DNA of 64,000 nt, from the NCBI RefSeq assembly GCF_009650095.1, contig NZ_CP045915.1, positions 2,108,001 to 2,172,000 on the forward strand, in the 5' to 3' direction. The notes beneath the pieces were generated by a model. The model saw only the letters and a list, made by a program, of their open reading frames with translations. It had not been told where the DNA came from and did no database searches. This DNA comes from Gracilibacillus salitolerans. GTDB taxonomy: Bacteria > Bacillota > Bacilli > Bacillales > Amphibacillaceae. The stretch's first letter is position 1. The number at the start of each line of letters is the position of its first letter. Positions 17,892 through 26,240 of this stretch are shown piece after piece. The position numbers were made by a program, and so were the translations under genes.

Positions 17892-18814
17892 TGATAGTGC
17901 ACCTTCCTTTCTCCAAATTTGAATTGTAAAATTGTTACAATCAAAATGCATATAAATAGGAAGACTGATTGTGCACTTGCTGTACCAAACTGATAATTAA
18001 CAAAAGCTTCGCGATAGATAGAATAAACAATCAAATTAGTAGATTCTGATGGGCCACCTTGAGTCAAAATATCAACTTGTCCAAATGTTTGAAACGAGTT
18101 AATCAGAGAAACGGTAATAACAAAAAATAAAGTAGGAGATAACATAGGTATCGTTATCCTTCTTAGTTGATAAAAATAACTCGCACCTGAAATCCTGGCA
18201 CTTTCATAAAGGTGTTCGTCAATATTTTGCAATCCACCTAACAAAATGAGAAAGGAGAATCCGATATTCATCCAAATCGTTGTAATGGAAACAGAAACTA
18301 ATGCCCAGTCTGGGTGTAACAACCAATCAATCGAGGTACCACCAAGGGAAGTAATGATTTGAGTTAAAATACCCATACTTGGATGAAAAATAAATAACCA
18401 GACTACAGCAGAAGCTGCGACAGAAATCCCCATTGTCGATGAGTAAATTGTTCGAAAAAAGCCGACACCTTTTACTTTTTCATTTGCTAATACAGCCAGG
18501 AACAAAGAAATAATAACACCAGTCGGTACGGTGTAGAGCACAAACAAAAAAGTCGCTTTAATACTTTTATGAAAACTTTCTGCCTGCAGGATATATTGAT
18601 AATTTTCAAAACCAACAAAAACATTGGCTATGCCTTGCTGATCAGTTAAAAAGAAACTTAAATATAGTGTTTTTCCAAGTGGATAAAATAAAAAGACACT
18701 AAAAAGAACAATGGAGGGTAATAAATATAATATGGCTGATCTCCAATAAATGAATTTCCACTTTGCATCTATTCTAGTAATCGATTTTGCTTGTATTTCC
18801 GTTGCATTTTTCAT
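17888..18814 (-). CDS. ugpA: Glycerol-3-phosphate ABC transporter permease UgpA
   Basis: A 308-residue permease with a first membrane segment near residue 25, a LYLSFF loop and the EAA motif (YESARISGASYFYQLRRIT). The start at 18814 overlaps the ugpC stop by four bases; an upstream ATG at 18880 lies within ugpC. It pairs with UgpE in the transporter. Confidence 0.9.
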   Translation of the reverse strand: MKNATEIQAKSITRIDAKWKFIYWRSAILYLLPSIVLFSVFLFYPLGKTLYLSFFLTDQQGIANVFVGFENYQYILQAESFHKSIKATFLFVLYTVPTGVIISLFLAVLANEKVKGVGFFRTIYSSTMGISVAASAVVWLFIFHPSMGILTQIITSLGGTSIDWLLHPDWALVSVSITTIWMNIGFSFLILLGGLQNIDEHLYESARISGASYFYQLRRITIPMLSPTLFFVITVSLINSFQTFGQVDILTQGGPSESTNLIVYSIYREAFVNYQFGTASAQSVFLFICILIVTILQFKFGERKVHYQ

Positions 18815-19941
18815 ACAATTCCCTCTCGTACATGCTGATGTTGAATATTTCTTGGTCCTTGCATTAAACTTTCCGTGCACCCATCATAGATACAAAAGGA
18901 GTCAGGATCTAGTGACAATGTCAGAGATTGGCCAACTCGAATATCCCATTGTCCATACCATTTGGCATACCAAACCGAATCGTTCCATTTAAACTTCAGC
19001 AACGTTTCTGTTCCGAGAATTTCAACATGATCGATGGTTACTTCAAAAGACAGATTCTGATTGGATGACTCTTCATAGATCCTTATGTTCTCAGGGCGAA
19101 TACCAACTATTACTTCTTCACTGTTTAAGTCTTTAACAGTGAAGCGATCAACTGAAAACGAAATTTGCTCACTAATTGTTACTTGAGAGGAGTTTTTATC
19201 CACGAGCCCAGTTGTTACATTCATTGGAGGTGAACCAATAAACTTTGCAACAAAAGGATTGGCTGGTGCATTGTATACATCGATTGGTTTTCCTACCTGT
19301 TGAATTACACCTTCATTTAACACCATGATGCGATCTCCCATAGTCATTGCCTCAACCTGATCATGAGTCACGTAAATTAAAGTAAGCCCAAGTTTTCTCT
19401 GTAATTCACGAATTTCTGAACGCATATGAGCTCTTAATTTTGCATCTAAATTGGATAAAGGTTCATCCATTAAACAAATAGGGGAGTTGGTAATAATAGC
19501 TCTTGCTAACGCAACTCGCTGTCTTTGACCACCTGATAAATGACGTGGTTTTCTTTTTAAATAATCTGTTAAGCCAAGCATGTCAGCAATTTCGCAACAC
19601 TTTTCCTTCTTTTCTTTTTTACGCATTTTTTTCACGTCTAAACCAAATGTTATATTATCTTCTACATTCATATGTGGATAAAGCGCATAGTTTTGAAAGA
19701 CCATGGATAATTCACGTTTGCTAGGTGGGAGGTGATCTGCTTTTTTGCCATCAATTAATATCGAACCTGAGGTTATTTCCTCTAACCCTGCAATCATTCG
19801 CAACAAAGTACTTTTCCCACATCCTGAAGGTCCAACAAGAACAAAAAATTCTCCAGGCTCAATCTTTACACTGACATCTTTGACAACAAGTTGTTCTTTG
19901 TCATAGCTTTTATCGACTTGTTTTAGTTCGACAGAATACAT
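18811..19941 (-). CDS. ugpC: Glycerol-3-phosphate ABC transporter ATPase UgpC
   Basis: A 376-residue ABC ATPase of the sugar-import type. Walker A is GPSGCGKST, the Q-loop NYALYPHM, the signature LSGGQRQRVALARA, Walker B ICLMDEPLSNLDAKLR, and the H-loop TLIYVTHDQVEAMTM. A C-terminal OB/TOBE domain with GIRPENI is present. It is the first gene of ugpCAEB. The upstream region on its strand has two TTNANA hexamers five bases apart (near 20004-20020), which could be a minimal Pho box, but I regard this as weak. Confidence 0.9.
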   Translation of the reverse strand: MYSVELKQVDKSYDKEQLVVKDVSVKIEPGEFFVLVGPSGCGKSTLLRMIAGLEEITSGSILIDGKKADHLPPSKRELSMVFQNYALYPHMNVEDNITFGLDVKKMRKKEKKEKCCEIADMLGLTDYLKRKPRHLSGGQRQRVALARAIITNSPICLMDEPLSNLDAKLRAHMRSEIRELQRKLGLTLIYVTHDQVEAMTMGDRIMVLNEGVIQQVGKPIDVYNAPANPFVAKFIGSPPMNVTTGLVDKNSSQVTISEQISFSVDRFTVKDLNSEEVIVGIRPENIRIYEESSNQNLSFEVTIDHVEILGTETLLKFKWNDSVWYAKWYGQWDIRVGQSLTLSLDPDSFCIYDGCTESLMQGPRNIQHQHVREGIV

Positions 19942-20174
19942 TATAAATTCTCCTTTAATAGATTAGCTTGTATGTCACTGCCGATTATAGAGAAGTTTTA
20001 TGAATGGGGTATTAACACAGTGTAAAAATATATATACAAAAATTAACAAATTTTATCATGAATAAAATAAAAATCGAGAAAAAATACTTCCATAATAAGC
20101 AAAATATTGTATGATAGTATTTGTGAAGAAAACTTTAAGAGGAAATATGTTTATTGTTGTGATGAGGTGTAAAT

Positions 20175-20402
20175 GTGGACATATTAAGAGAATCAATGGC
20201 TTTGCCTGTAGATAATTTTTTAGGGATGCTGTTATATGCTGTAATTTATATATTTGTGGCAGGCCTTGTGTTTAGTTTGGCATTGAAATTCATTCCAAAT
20301 CGTTTACCATATGCCGTGAAAAGTTTAATCGTTTTTATAGCTATTATTATTAGTTTAATTGTCTGGTGGCAAATGATTGTGGAACCGGGTTTGAACCTAT
20401 GA
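20175..20402 (+). CDS. Small two-helix membrane protein, unknown function
   Basis: A 75-residue hydrophobic protein with two predicted membrane segments (about residues 15-38 and 48-70). It begins at GTG 20175 behind GATGAGG. The overlapping ATG at 20173 is out of frame and stops quickly. A perfect hairpin terminator follows three bases after the stop. I do not recognise a named family. Confidence 0.6.
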   Translation: MDILRESMALPVDNFLGMLLYAVIYIFVAGLVFSLALKFIPNRLPYAVKSLIVFIAIIISLIVWWQMIVEPGLNL

Positions 20403-20404
20403 AA

Positions 20405-20434
20405 AATAGCCAGCTTATGTAGAAGCTGGCTATT
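20405..20434. terminator. Bidirectional terminator
   Basis: AATAGCCAGCTT and AAGCTGGCTATT form a perfect 12-bp stem around a six-base loop, with T-rich sequence on both strands. It serves the small membrane protein and the converging narK. Confidence 0.85.
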
Positions 20435-20467
20435 ACTCATTTTTTATAGTATTCGGGTTAATCTTGT

Positions 20468-21910
20468 TTAAAAGGACACAACGTTTTTTGTTTTTGGATC
20501 TGCTTTTTCAGCTACTGCTTCTCTGCTCGGTTCCTCAAGGAAGAACATACATAAGAAGCAAACCACAGCAGAAAGACTGATCAATACAAAGAAGATTGTA
20601 GGGCTAACCATTGTAAAGATAGTAAGAAAAATAACAGCACCAATATTTCCATATGCGCCGACCATACCAGAAATTTGACCGGTAACCGGCTTTTTAATCA
20701 TCGGAACCATTGCGTATACAGCACCTTCTCCTGCTTGAACAAAGAAAGAACAACACATGGTGATAATGACGGCAAACCAGATTGGCCAGCTGGCACCGAT
20801 TAACGCCATCCCGATGTAACCGATCGCTAATCCAGCTGTGAAAATCATAAGTGTTTTTTTACGGCCGAATTTATCACTAAACCATCCGCCACTAGGTCGA
20901 GACATTAAATTCATAAATGCGAAACTACTGGCAATAAGTCCCGCTTGTGCAACACCAAGTGAAAAGGTTTCTTCAAAAAACTGTGGTAACATCGAGACAA
21001 CAGCTAACTCAGATCCAAAAGTGCAAAAGTAAGCAAAATTTAGAATAGCTACTTGTTTGAATGAATACTTTTCTTTTTCAGGCACACCTTTACGTAGATG
21101 GTCTTTATTTACATTCCAAATTTTCCTCAAGTTATATATAAATAATCCAATTAGCGTAATTAAAATGAATCCTAATACATAAGAACTAATGAAATTTAAA
21201 TTCCATAACCGGTAGCTCTGAAAGATAAGTATACCAAAGACGGGAATACTCATCAGCATTAATCCTATTAAATCACGATAGCTAGTTACTTCCAATGCAC
21301 CACTTGTTTTTGGTTTTTTAAAGGTGACACCATCTGGTGTATCCTTAACCAACCGCAGGAACAAAATACCATAAACCAAACTGATAATTCCGGTTAAGCC
21401 AACAGCATAACGCCAACCATCTTCTCCACCAAATAGGATGGCTAATACTGGGAGTGTCATAGAGGCTGCGGCAGAACCGAAGTTACCCCAACCACCATAA
21501 ATACCTTCAGCAAAACCAACATTTTTTTCGGTGAACCATTCTGAGACTAAGCGAATTCCGATTACAAACCCAGCACCTATGAGTGCTAAAAAGATACGGG
21601 ATATCATCAATTGGGTAAATGAATTTGCTAAAGCAAACGAAAAACAAGGAATACTTAAGATAATTAATAAGCTGGAATATACTCTTCTCGGTCCAAATCT
21701 ATCTACAAGCATTCCAATTAATACACGGGCAGGAATGGTTAACGTCACGTTAGCAACTGCAAGTAAAGCTACTTCGTCATTTGATAAACCAAATTGACTT
21801 TTTAATGTTGTCATAAATGGTGCCATGTTAAACCAGACAACAAACGTGATAAAAAACGCTAACGTCGTAAATCCTAATGTTTTGATATTTCCTGAATAAC
21901 CTGATCTCAT
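20468..21910 (-). CDS. narK: Nitrate/nitrite transporter NarK-type (copy 1)
   Basis: A 480-residue major-facilitator protein of the nitrate/nitrite porter family. It has about 12 membrane segments, the nitrate signature GIYGGWGNFGSA and the loop RVLIGMLVDRFGPRRVY. It imports nitrate and/or exports nitrite. The start follows AGGAGGT, and a promoter is visible at 21944-21971. A close paralogue lies just upstream on the same strand, separated by a terminator, so the copies are transcribed separately. The assimilatory nitrate reductase genes nearby suggest uptake for nitrogen assimilation. Confidence 0.9.
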   Translation of the reverse strand: MRSGYSGNIKTLGFTTLAFFITFVVWFNMAPFMTTLKSQFGLSNDEVALLAVANVTLTIPARVLIGMLVDRFGPRRVYSSLLIILSIPCFSFALANSFTQLMISRIFLALIGAGFVIGIRLVSEWFTEKNVGFAEGIYGGWGNFGSAAASMTLPVLAILFGGEDGWRYAVGLTGIISLVYGILFLRLVKDTPDGVTFKKPKTSGALEVTSYRDLIGLMLMSIPVFGILIFQSYRLWNLNFISSYVLGFILITLIGLFIYNLRKIWNVNKDHLRKGVPEKEKYSFKQVAILNFAYFCTFGSELAVVSMLPQFFEETFSLGVAQAGLIASSFAFMNLMSRPSGGWFSDKFGRKKTLMIFTAGLAIGYIGMALIGASWPIWFAVIITMCCSFFVQAGEGAVYAMVPMIKKPVTGQISGMVGAYGNIGAVIFLTIFTMVSPTIFFVLISLSAVVCFLCMFFLEEPSREAVAEKADPKTKNVVSF

Positions 21911-21943
21911 TCCATTAACCTCCTAATGTGATGTTATGGTTTT

Positions 21944-21971
21944 ATTATAGAAGGTTAGTAGTGATTAACAA
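21944..21971 (-). promoter_or_regulatory. SigA-type promoter of narK copy 1
   Basis: On the minus strand, TTGTTA and TATAAT are separated by 16 bases, about 35 bases upstream of the start codon. Confidence 0.55.
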
Positions 21972-22010
21972 TCAACTGGTAAAGTAAATTGACAAAGAAA
22001 TTTAAAAAAA

Positions 22011-22049
22011 CCGTGATACATTGTCAGAAAATATCACAATGTATCACGG
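22011..22049 (-). terminator. Terminator of narK copy 2
   Basis: CCGTGATACATTGT and ACAATGTATCACGG form a perfect 14-bp stem. On the minus strand seven T residues follow. Confidence 0.88.
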
Positions 22050-22054
22050 ATCTA

Positions 22055-23497
22055 TTAAATGGCTTTTTCTTTCAAATTAGTTTCTCTAACCGTTAGCTTC
22101 GACTGATTGACATTTAATTGAGTGGTTGCTAGGAAACAAATGAACAATATTACAGATATAGCTATAAAAAAGGCAACAGGAAAAAATAAATTCAAGACTG
22201 CCAGAAAGCAAAGGGAGCCTATGTTACCGTAAGCACCCACCATTCCAGCTATTTGCCCGGTTCGATTTTTTTTCACCAGCGCTACCATGGAAAAAATCGC
22301 TCCAGAAGCTGCTTGACTAACTAATGAGCAACAAATAGTCAGGAATAAAGCTAGATAAATTGGCCAGCTATTATTAACAAATGCCATCATAATATATAAA
22401 AGAGCCAGACCGCCCAAAAGTAGCAGAGTTATTTTTTTTCTGCCAAAACGGTCACTAAGCCAGCCACCAGCCGGACGTGCAAGCAAGTTTGTAAAAGCAA
22501 AGCTACTGGCGATAGCAGCGGCAAAAACGGCATTAATAGTAAATGTATTTTGGAAGAACATTGGTAACATCGAAATAATCGCAAGTTCGGATCCAAAAGT
22601 GGCAAAGTAACCAAAACTCAAAATCGCTACATTTTTCATAGAGAACTTATCTTTATTTGGAATGTCACGCTGTAAATAGCTTCGATTAGATTTCCATCTT
22701 TTTATCATGTTGAAAGCATAGAACAAGACAATAACACTATAGAGAAGGATAGCAATTAAATTAGATAATACACCAGTTTCTTGTAATGTCCATACTAATA
22801 TTGCCATTCCTCCGTAAATAGGAATTGTAAGTAGCAATAGTATAATGAAATCATTATGACTTGTTGCCTTAATAGGGTTGGTAGTTTTAGTGTATTGGAA
22901 ATTTTTCCAGGATGGTGTGTTTTTTGCTTTCAAAAAGAAAATTACGCCATATAATAAGGCTAATATGCCTGTTAGACACATTGCATAACGCCAGCCGTTT
23001 TCACCACCTAATAAGACTGCCAGTGTTGGCAGTGTCAGGGCAGCGAAAGCAGAACCAAAATTTCCCCATCCAGCATAGATTCCTTGTGCAAATCCAGCTT
23101 GTTTCGTTGGAAACCATTCTGTTACCATTCTAATTCCAATTACGAAACTAGCACCAATTGTACCCAGTATTAACCTCGAGATCAGAAGCTGCATATAAGT
23201 GGTTCCAAGTGCAAAAACAAAACAAGGAATACTCATGGTAATAAGCAATATGGAAAATACATTTCTTGGCCCGAAACGGTCAACTAAACGACCGATTACA
23301 ATACGTCCAGGTATACTTAAGGCAAGATTTACAATCATTAATGCACCAATTTCATCACTTGACAGTGCCAATTGTTCTTGAATTGTCGATTGAAAAGGTG
23401 CCATATTGAACCAAACCATTACACTTACAAAAAAGGCAAGAGTTGCGATTGTTAACATTTGCTTTTGTCCATTATAGTCATGTTTACTTGTAGTCAT
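22055..23497 (-). CDS. narK: Nitrate/nitrite transporter NarK-type (copy 2)
   Basis: A second 480-residue nitrate/nitrite porter, clearly homologous to the downstream copy: shared WFNMAPF, GIYAGWGNFGSA and GSELAIISMLPMFF-like blocks. It ends with a longer basic/polar tail. The start follows AAGGAG and the gene has its own terminator. Two adjacent porters point to tandem duplication, perhaps with different affinity or direction (nitrate uptake versus nitrite export). The sequence alone does not say which. Confidence 0.9.
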   Translation of the reverse strand: MTTSKHDYNGQKQMLTIATLAFFVSVMVWFNMAPFQSTIQEQLALSSDEIGALMIVNLALSIPGRIVIGRLVDRFGPRNVFSILLITMSIPCFVFALGTTYMQLLISRLILGTIGASFVIGIRMVTEWFPTKQAGFAQGIYAGWGNFGSAFAALTLPTLAVLLGGENGWRYAMCLTGILALLYGVIFFLKAKNTPSWKNFQYTKTTNPIKATSHNDFIILLLLTIPIYGGMAILVWTLQETGVLSNLIAILLYSVIVLFYAFNMIKRWKSNRSYLQRDIPNKDKFSMKNVAILSFGYFATFGSELAIISMLPMFFQNTFTINAVFAAAIASSFAFTNLLARPAGGWLSDRFGRKKITLLLLGGLALLYIMMAFVNNSWPIYLALFLTICCSLVSQAASGAIFSMVALVKKNRTGQIAGMVGAYGNIGSLCFLAVLNLFFPVAFFIAISVILFICFLATTQLNVNQSKLTVRETNLKEKAI

Positions 23498-24020
23498 TGT
23501 TTAACTCCTTGTAAAAGTAATCTATGTTTTTTCATTAGTTTAAACTCTTTTCACATACTTTGTTGCTTTTGTAATACCGCTGTTTACATAAACTGCGAAG
23601 TTATACTTTTTAGATTTACTTTCTTCCATTTCTACTGTAGAGAGTATTATGTCACCGCTTCGGCAGAATACTGCGCTTTCCGTGGGCTCGGCTTCAGCTA
23701 ACTTTGCTAAGAAAACCACTTTGCAAAGTGGATCTTCAGCTCTCGCTGTCCCACAGGAGTCTCCGTATTCTGCCTACGCTATTTTTAGTGTTCTGATTAT
23801 TGATAGAACAGAACTTATGGAACTATATTCATTGGCTTTTCTGTCGATTTTTCCACAGCGACGAATTAGCACTCGACTTCAGAAGAATGGAAAGAAGCCA
23901 CAATAAACAGAATTTTAATTAGTTCGCAGTAGTTATCAATTGTTAAATAGGGCTTTATTATTCAAAATGACATGTTATAAGCAACGCTCTTTTTGAAAAC
24001 AGCCTTAGAGTTTAAGTTAA
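23498..24020. other. Intergenic region upstream of narK copy 2
   Basis: No gene was seen. It contains the promoter region of narK copy 2 and the structured repeat at 23662-23774. The open frames here (for example 23649-23906) run through the repeat and show no coding character. Confidence 0.5.
23662..23774. repeat. Long imperfect-hairpin repeat element of Bacillaceae type
   Basis: Ends are a perfect inverted repeat GGCAGAATAC/GTATTCTGCC. Inside, TTTCCGTGGG faces CCCACAGGAG, and a perfect palindrome CCACTTTGCAAAGTGG sits at 23716-23731. The CTTTCCG...GGCTTCAGC...CAGGAGTC pattern resembles dispersed intergenic repeats I recall from many Bacillaceae genomes. It is more GC-rich than its surroundings and non-coding. 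Confidence 0.7.
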
Positions 24021-26156
24021 TTAATTAACAGGGCTAAGTCGAACAACGCTCATTTTAAAACCTGGCATTCGACAATAGGGATCTAATTGATCTGATACAA
24101 GTCGATTGACGTTCTGTTTTTCCGTCCAATGAAAAGGAACAAAAACAGTGTCTTTTCGAATCGAGGTTGACAATCGGCATCTAACGATAATCCATCCTTT
24201 TTCAGAGGTGACTCGAACGAGTGAGTCAGCTTCAATCTCATATTTCTCAGCTGTTTGAGGATGAATCTCTAAAAATGCTTCAAAATCTCTTGCTGCTAAT
24301 GAAGGACTTTTTCTGGTTTGTTCACCAGTTAAATAGTGACTCATTACCCGTCCTGTTGTTAAATATAATGGATATTCCTGAGTAACAGCAGGTTTGTTAT
24401 CAATGCTTTGATAAGGAATGACAGCCATTTTTGCTTTCCCGTTTTCACGGGCAAAGGAATCTTCAAATAATCTATCAGTTCCAGCATGATCTTCTGACGG
24501 ACAAGGCCATAGAATTCCTTGTTCTTGACGTAAACGGTCATACGTAATACCAGAATAATCGGCTTTGCCGCCTTTACTAGCTATACGAAGCTCTTCAAAA
24601 ATTTCTTCTGCATTACTAAAATCAAAATATTTTCCTTTACCTAGTCTTTGAGCGATATCACAGAGGATTTCCCAGTCTTGTTTTGCTTCTCCTTGTATTG
24701 GATAACTAGCTTCTCTTAACATCACTCGTCCTTCGACATTAGTTAATGTTCCTTCGTCTTCTAAATAAGAAGTAGCTGGTAAGACTAGATCTGCTAGTTT
24801 AGCAGTTTCTGATAAGAATAGATCAGAAACGACGAGGAATTTTAATTTTTGTAATGCTTTTTTGATAAGATTTGCGTTCGGATTGGATACTATCGGATTC
24901 GAACACATGACAAACATACTTGTTATATCACCAGCTATAATCTTTTCAAACATTTCATAAGCAGAAACGCCTTTTCTTGGAAGATTTTGCTCTTTAATTC
25001 CCCATACATCCGCAATGTATTGGCGATCTTCAGGGTTTTCGATTAAACGGTAACCGGGAAGTTGGTCAGCTTTTTGACCATGTTCTCTTGCTCCTTGGCC
25101 GTTGCCTTGTCCTGTAATCGCTCCATAGCCTGAATTTCGTTTGCCAATCTTACCTGTAGCAAGTAACAGATTTAAGAAGCTGCGGACGGTTTCTGTGCCG
25201 TTTATTTGTTGTTCAACACCGCGAGCTGTAAAGATCATTCCTGATGATTCCCGGCCAAATACAAGAGCTATTTGATATAAATCATCCAAAGAAACACCTG
25301 TTGTTTTGGCAATATCATCTAATTTAATCGTTTGGATATATTCTTTTACTTCCGAAAAATCCTCTGTTCGTTCTTCGATAAAAGCATGATCAATTAAATC
25401 GAGATCTATTAATATTTTTAAAACACCATTAGCGATTGCGACATCCGTACCAGGTATATTTTTAATGTGCAAATCGGCTAACTTTGTTGTACTTGTTTCC
25501 CGTGGGTCAATAGCAACAATATAGGCACCATTTTCCTTTGCTTTTTCAAAATAAGGCATAATCGTCGGCTGGCATTCTGCAATATTGGTACCGGCTAAAA
25601 TAATACATCTCGTATTTGGTATTTCTTGTAGCGTGTTAGTGAAACCTCTGTCCATTCCAAATGTCATGTTTGCACCTGTGGCGGCGGAAGCCATACAAAG
25701 TCTGCCGTTATAATCAATGTGTTTGGTTTCCAGGGCAACACGTGCGAATTTCCCTAGTAAGTAAGCTTCTTCATTTGTAACAGAAGCACTTCCATAAACA
25801 GACAACGCATCTTTTCCATCTTCTGATTGAATTTGCTCAAATTGCTCCTGAATGATTCGATATGCTTCATCCCATGTTATTGGCTCAAATTCTCCATTGA
25901 TTTGGCGCATCGGTTGTTTTAAGCGATCATGATGGAGTGCATGCTGATGAGCATTCATTCCCTTCACACATAATCTGCCTTGTGAGGTAGGATTATCTTT
26001 ACCTATCGTTTTTTGTTTCTTTCTTGATATGATTTTCTGCTCAATCAATTGCATCTTGCATTGCATACTGCAATAGGGACATTGTGTATCATAAATTTTT
26101 TCGGATTGCACTTTCTGTTGCTTATCTCGGAAATATTTGAGCATTAATTCAGTCAT
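24021..26156 (-). CDS. nasC: Assimilatory nitrate reductase catalytic subunit NasC
   Basis: A 711-residue molybdopterin oxidoreductase that reduces nitrate to nitrite in the cytoplasm. The N-terminus binds a [4Fe-4S] cluster through CPYCSMQC and the Cys of RLCVKGMN. Molybdopterin-binding blocks include AGTNIAECQP, ITGQGNGQGAREHGQKADQLPGY and the C-terminal substrate domain with PLYLTTGRVMSHYLTGEQTR. The ATG at 26156 follows AAGGAAGAAG; the longer reading from 26177 lacks one. It follows nasB on the same strand, its electron donor, 84 bases downstream. Confidence 0.93.
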   Translation of the reverse strand: MTELMLKYFRDKQQKVQSEKIYDTQCPYCSMQCKMQLIEQKIISRKKQKTIGKDNPTSQGRLCVKGMNAHQHALHHDRLKQPMRQINGEFEPITWDEAYRIIQEQFEQIQSEDGKDALSVYGSASVTNEEAYLLGKFARVALETKHIDYNGRLCMASAATGANMTFGMDRGFTNTLQEIPNTRCIILAGTNIAECQPTIMPYFEKAKENGAYIVAIDPRETSTTKLADLHIKNIPGTDVAIANGVLKILIDLDLIDHAFIEERTEDFSEVKEYIQTIKLDDIAKTTGVSLDDLYQIALVFGRESSGMIFTARGVEQQINGTETVRSFLNLLLATGKIGKRNSGYGAITGQGNGQGAREHGQKADQLPGYRLIENPEDRQYIADVWGIKEQNLPRKGVSAYEMFEKIIAGDITSMFVMCSNPIVSNPNANLIKKALQKLKFLVVSDLFLSETAKLADLVLPATSYLEDEGTLTNVEGRVMLREASYPIQGEAKQDWEILCDIAQRLGKGKYFDFSNAEEIFEELRIASKGGKADYSGITYDRLRQEQGILWPCPSEDHAGTDRLFEDSFARENGKAKMAVIPYQSIDNKPAVTQEYPLYLTTGRVMSHYLTGEQTRKSPSLAARDFEAFLEIHPQTAEKYEIEADSLVRVTSEKGWIIVRCRLSTSIRKDTVFVPFHWTEKQNVNRLVSDQLDPYCRMPGFKMSVVRLSPVN

Positions 26157-26240
26157 AATATCTTCTTCCTTTCTCAAAAATAAGGCTAATTATCACGGCA
26201 ACCAGTGGGGGGGAAAACCCCCGATTATGGAAGTCTCACT
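26157..26240. other. nasB-nasC gap with G/C hairpin
   Basis: Contains a short hairpin GGGGG-GAAAA-CCCCC (about 26207-26222), and a 16-base word AAGTCTCACTCTATAG begins at 26231 and runs into the end of nasB. A near copy of this word is at 41687-41702. Confidence 0.45.

Noticed and set aside
20004..20020. Possible Pho box upstream of ugpC
   Set aside because: Only two imperfect hexamers with five-base spacing were found; a PhoP site needs more repeats.
23649..23906. 85-codon ORF across the structured repeat
   Set aside because: It is an accidental open frame through a non-coding inverted-repeat element.
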